A program made the translations under genes and the position numbers. This document shows, piece after piece, positions 62,851-64,000 of a DNA stretch of 64,000 nucleotides. The notes below the pieces were generated by a model. It was given only the letters and a program-made list of their open reading frames with translations. It did not search any database and had not been told where the DNA came from. The DNA comes from Microbacterium tenebrionis (GTDB lineage: Bacteria > Actinomycetota > Actinomycetes > Actinomycetales > Microbacteriaceae): positions 186,001 to 250,000 of the forward strand of contig NZ_CAHJXQ010000001.1 of NCBI RefSeq assembly GCF_903645325.1, given 5' to 3'. Each line of letters starts with the position of its first letter. Position 1 is the first letter of the stretch.

Positions 62851-64000
62851 ATGAAGGTGAACAAGAGGGGCATCCTCGCGTTCGGCGCCGTCGCCGCCGT
62901 TTCCACGCTCACGCTCGCCGGCTGCGCTGCAGGTGGAGCAGAGAACAACTCCGGTGGCGACGAGTCCACCGATTCCTCGCTCACGGTCTGGGTGGATGCG
63001 GAGCGCGTCGACGCGCTCCGGGGCGCTGCTGACGCGTACGAGGAGAAGACCGGCGTGAAGGTCGAGATCGTCGGCAAGGATGTCGACACCATCAAGGACG
63101 ACTTCATCCAGCAGGTTCCGACCGGCAAGGGCCCCGACATCACCATGGGCGCGCACGACTGGCTGGGCGAGCTGTCCACCAACGGCGTCGTGGCTCCGCT
63201 CGAGCTCGGCGACTCGGCATCCGACTACCTCGATGTGGCCCTCCAGGCCTCGACGTACGACGGCTCCGTGTACATGCTCCCGTACGCGGTCGAGAACATC
63301 GCCGTGCTGCGCAACGCCGACCTCGTCGCCGAGCCCGCCACCGACTTCGCCGACATGATCGCCAAGGGCAAGGCCGCGGGCCTCGACCAGCCGTTCGTCG
63401 TCGAGCAGGGCGCCGAGGGCAACCCGTACCACCTGTATCCGTTCCAGACGGCCTTCGGTGCCCCCGTCTTCGGCACCGACGCGTCCGGCAGCTACGACGC
63501 CGCCGATCTGCAGCTCGGCAGCGAGGGCGGCACCGCCTTCGCCCAGTGGCTCGGGGAGCAGGGCGCCGCGGGCGTGCTGAACACCGACATCGACGGCGAG
63601 ATCGCCAAGCAGCAGTTCCTCGACGGCAAGGCAGCCTTCTGGCTGACCGGCCCGTGGAACGTCGGCGCCGCGGTCGACGGCGGCATCAACGTCGAGATCG
63701 ACCCCGTCCCGAGCCCCACCGACCAGGTCGCCTCGCCGTTCGCCGGCGTCAAGGGCTTCTTCGTCAGCTCGGAGTCCGACAACAAGGTCGCTGCGAACGA
63801 CTTCCTCGTGAACTACCTCGGCACCGAGGACGTCCAGCTCGAGCTGTTCAAGGCGGGCAACATCCTCCCCGCCCTCACCGCTGCGGCCGACACCGCGGCA
63901 TCCGACCCGATCATCGCCGGTTTCCAGACCGTCGGTGCCGACGCCGTCCCGATGCCCGCCATCCCGGCCATGGGCGCCGTGTGGGAGTTCTGGGGCGTGG
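62851..64000 (+). CDS. extracellular sugar-binding lipoprotein, MalE-like (partial, runs off the window)
   Basis: About 383 residues are visible. A signal peptide (positive MKVNKR, then a hydrophobic core) ends in the lipobox LAGC with Cys near residue 23, so it is a lipoprotein. The mature part follows cluster-1 binding proteins: LTVWVDAERVDALRG, GPDITMGAHDWLGEL, YMLPYAVENIAVLRN, KAAFWLTGPWNVGAAV. It resembles maltose/maltodextrin-binding proteins. ATG 62851 has AGAGAGGCAC upstream. Permease genes should follow outside. Confidence 0.9.
   Translation, partial: MKVNKRGILAFGAVAAVSTLTLAGCAAGGAENNSGGDESTDSSLTVWVDAERVDALRGAADAYEEKTGVKVEIVGKDVDTIKDDFIQQVPTGKGPDITMGAHDWLGELSTNGVVAPLELGDSASDYLDVALQASTYDGSVYMLPYAVENIAVLRNADLVAEPATDFADMIAKGKAAGLDQPFVVEQGAEGNPYHLYPFQTAFGAPVFGTDASGSYDAADLQLGSEGGTAFAQWLGEQGAAGVLNTDIDGEIAKQQFLDGKAAFWLTGPWNVGAAVDGGINVEIDPVPSPTDQVASPFAGVKGFFVSSESDNKVAANDFLVNYLGTEDVQLELFKAGNILPALTAAADTAASDPIIAGFQTVGADAVPMPAIPAMGAVWEFWGV

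Overview
The window is chromosomal DNA of a high-GC actinomycete, most likely a Microbacterium or a close member of Microbacteriaceae. This rests on the roughly 70% GC, the very frequent GGATGCC/GCATCC words, GTG and TTG starts, menaquinone genes, and family content (DUF6157, DUF6421, DUF6412, DUF4229, TIGR03364/03351/03366-type phosphonate genes). No species is claimed.

Layout. 0-6.4 kb: tail of PutA, an FBP/FusB-type zinc-finger protein, then a leftward tryptophan-to-anthranilate operon (kynA, amidohydrolase, kynU), a metallo-beta-lactamase-fold remnant, and an NCS1 permease coupled to a cysteine hydrolase. 6.4-10.9 kb: an M18 aminopeptidase, a ykkC-class (probable guanidine-I) riboswitch in front of an EamA-type exporter, and a divergent response regulator/sensor kinase pair with a 15-residue ORF just ahead of the kinase. 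11.2-14.1 kb: three phosphonate-catabolism genes. 14.1-17.3 kb: an ArgP-like regulator and EamA exporter flanked by two identical 58-bp palindromes, then a second YidC with DUF6412. 18.4-25.9 kb: an accessory block of lower GC holding an ECF sigma unit between 17-bp direct repeats, an amine oxidase, a dehydrogenase/PfpI/monooxygenase operon and small membrane proteins. It ends against a truncated GlnQ-type ATPase. 26-35 kb: purU, a HAIR-controlled ClpC-like ATPase, and the phosphonate transporter phnD-phnC-phnE, whose PhnD has lost its signal peptide and first lobe. 35-50 kb: hexapeptide protein, Nei-type glycosylase, EI24 protein, Lhr helicase, ABC-F ATPase, hydrolases, threonine aldolase and an MFS transporter. 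48.6-62.7 kb: a DUF6421/SDR pair with a divergent Lrp regulator, then a scattered menaquinone set (menA, menD, menF, menG, polyprenyl synthase) with a ferredoxin-NADP reductase-like protein, PPK2, DUF402 and YajQ. 62.8 kb to the end: a LacI-operator-controlled sugar-binding lipoprotein that runs off the window.

Four single-base losses, all in G/C context, break three otherwise intact genes (amidohydrolase, M18 peptidase twice, MenD). MenD should be needed for respiration, so uncorrected sequencing error is the leading explanation. Two coding regions (amidohydrolase and ABC-F) carry in-frame inserts bounded by inverted repeats sharing the core AACTCCGGAG, reminiscent of palindromic elements that insert into genes without breaking them. 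The strongest candidates for new biology are these inserts, the micropeptide/kinase locus, the riboswitch-controlled EamA exporter and the ECF island.
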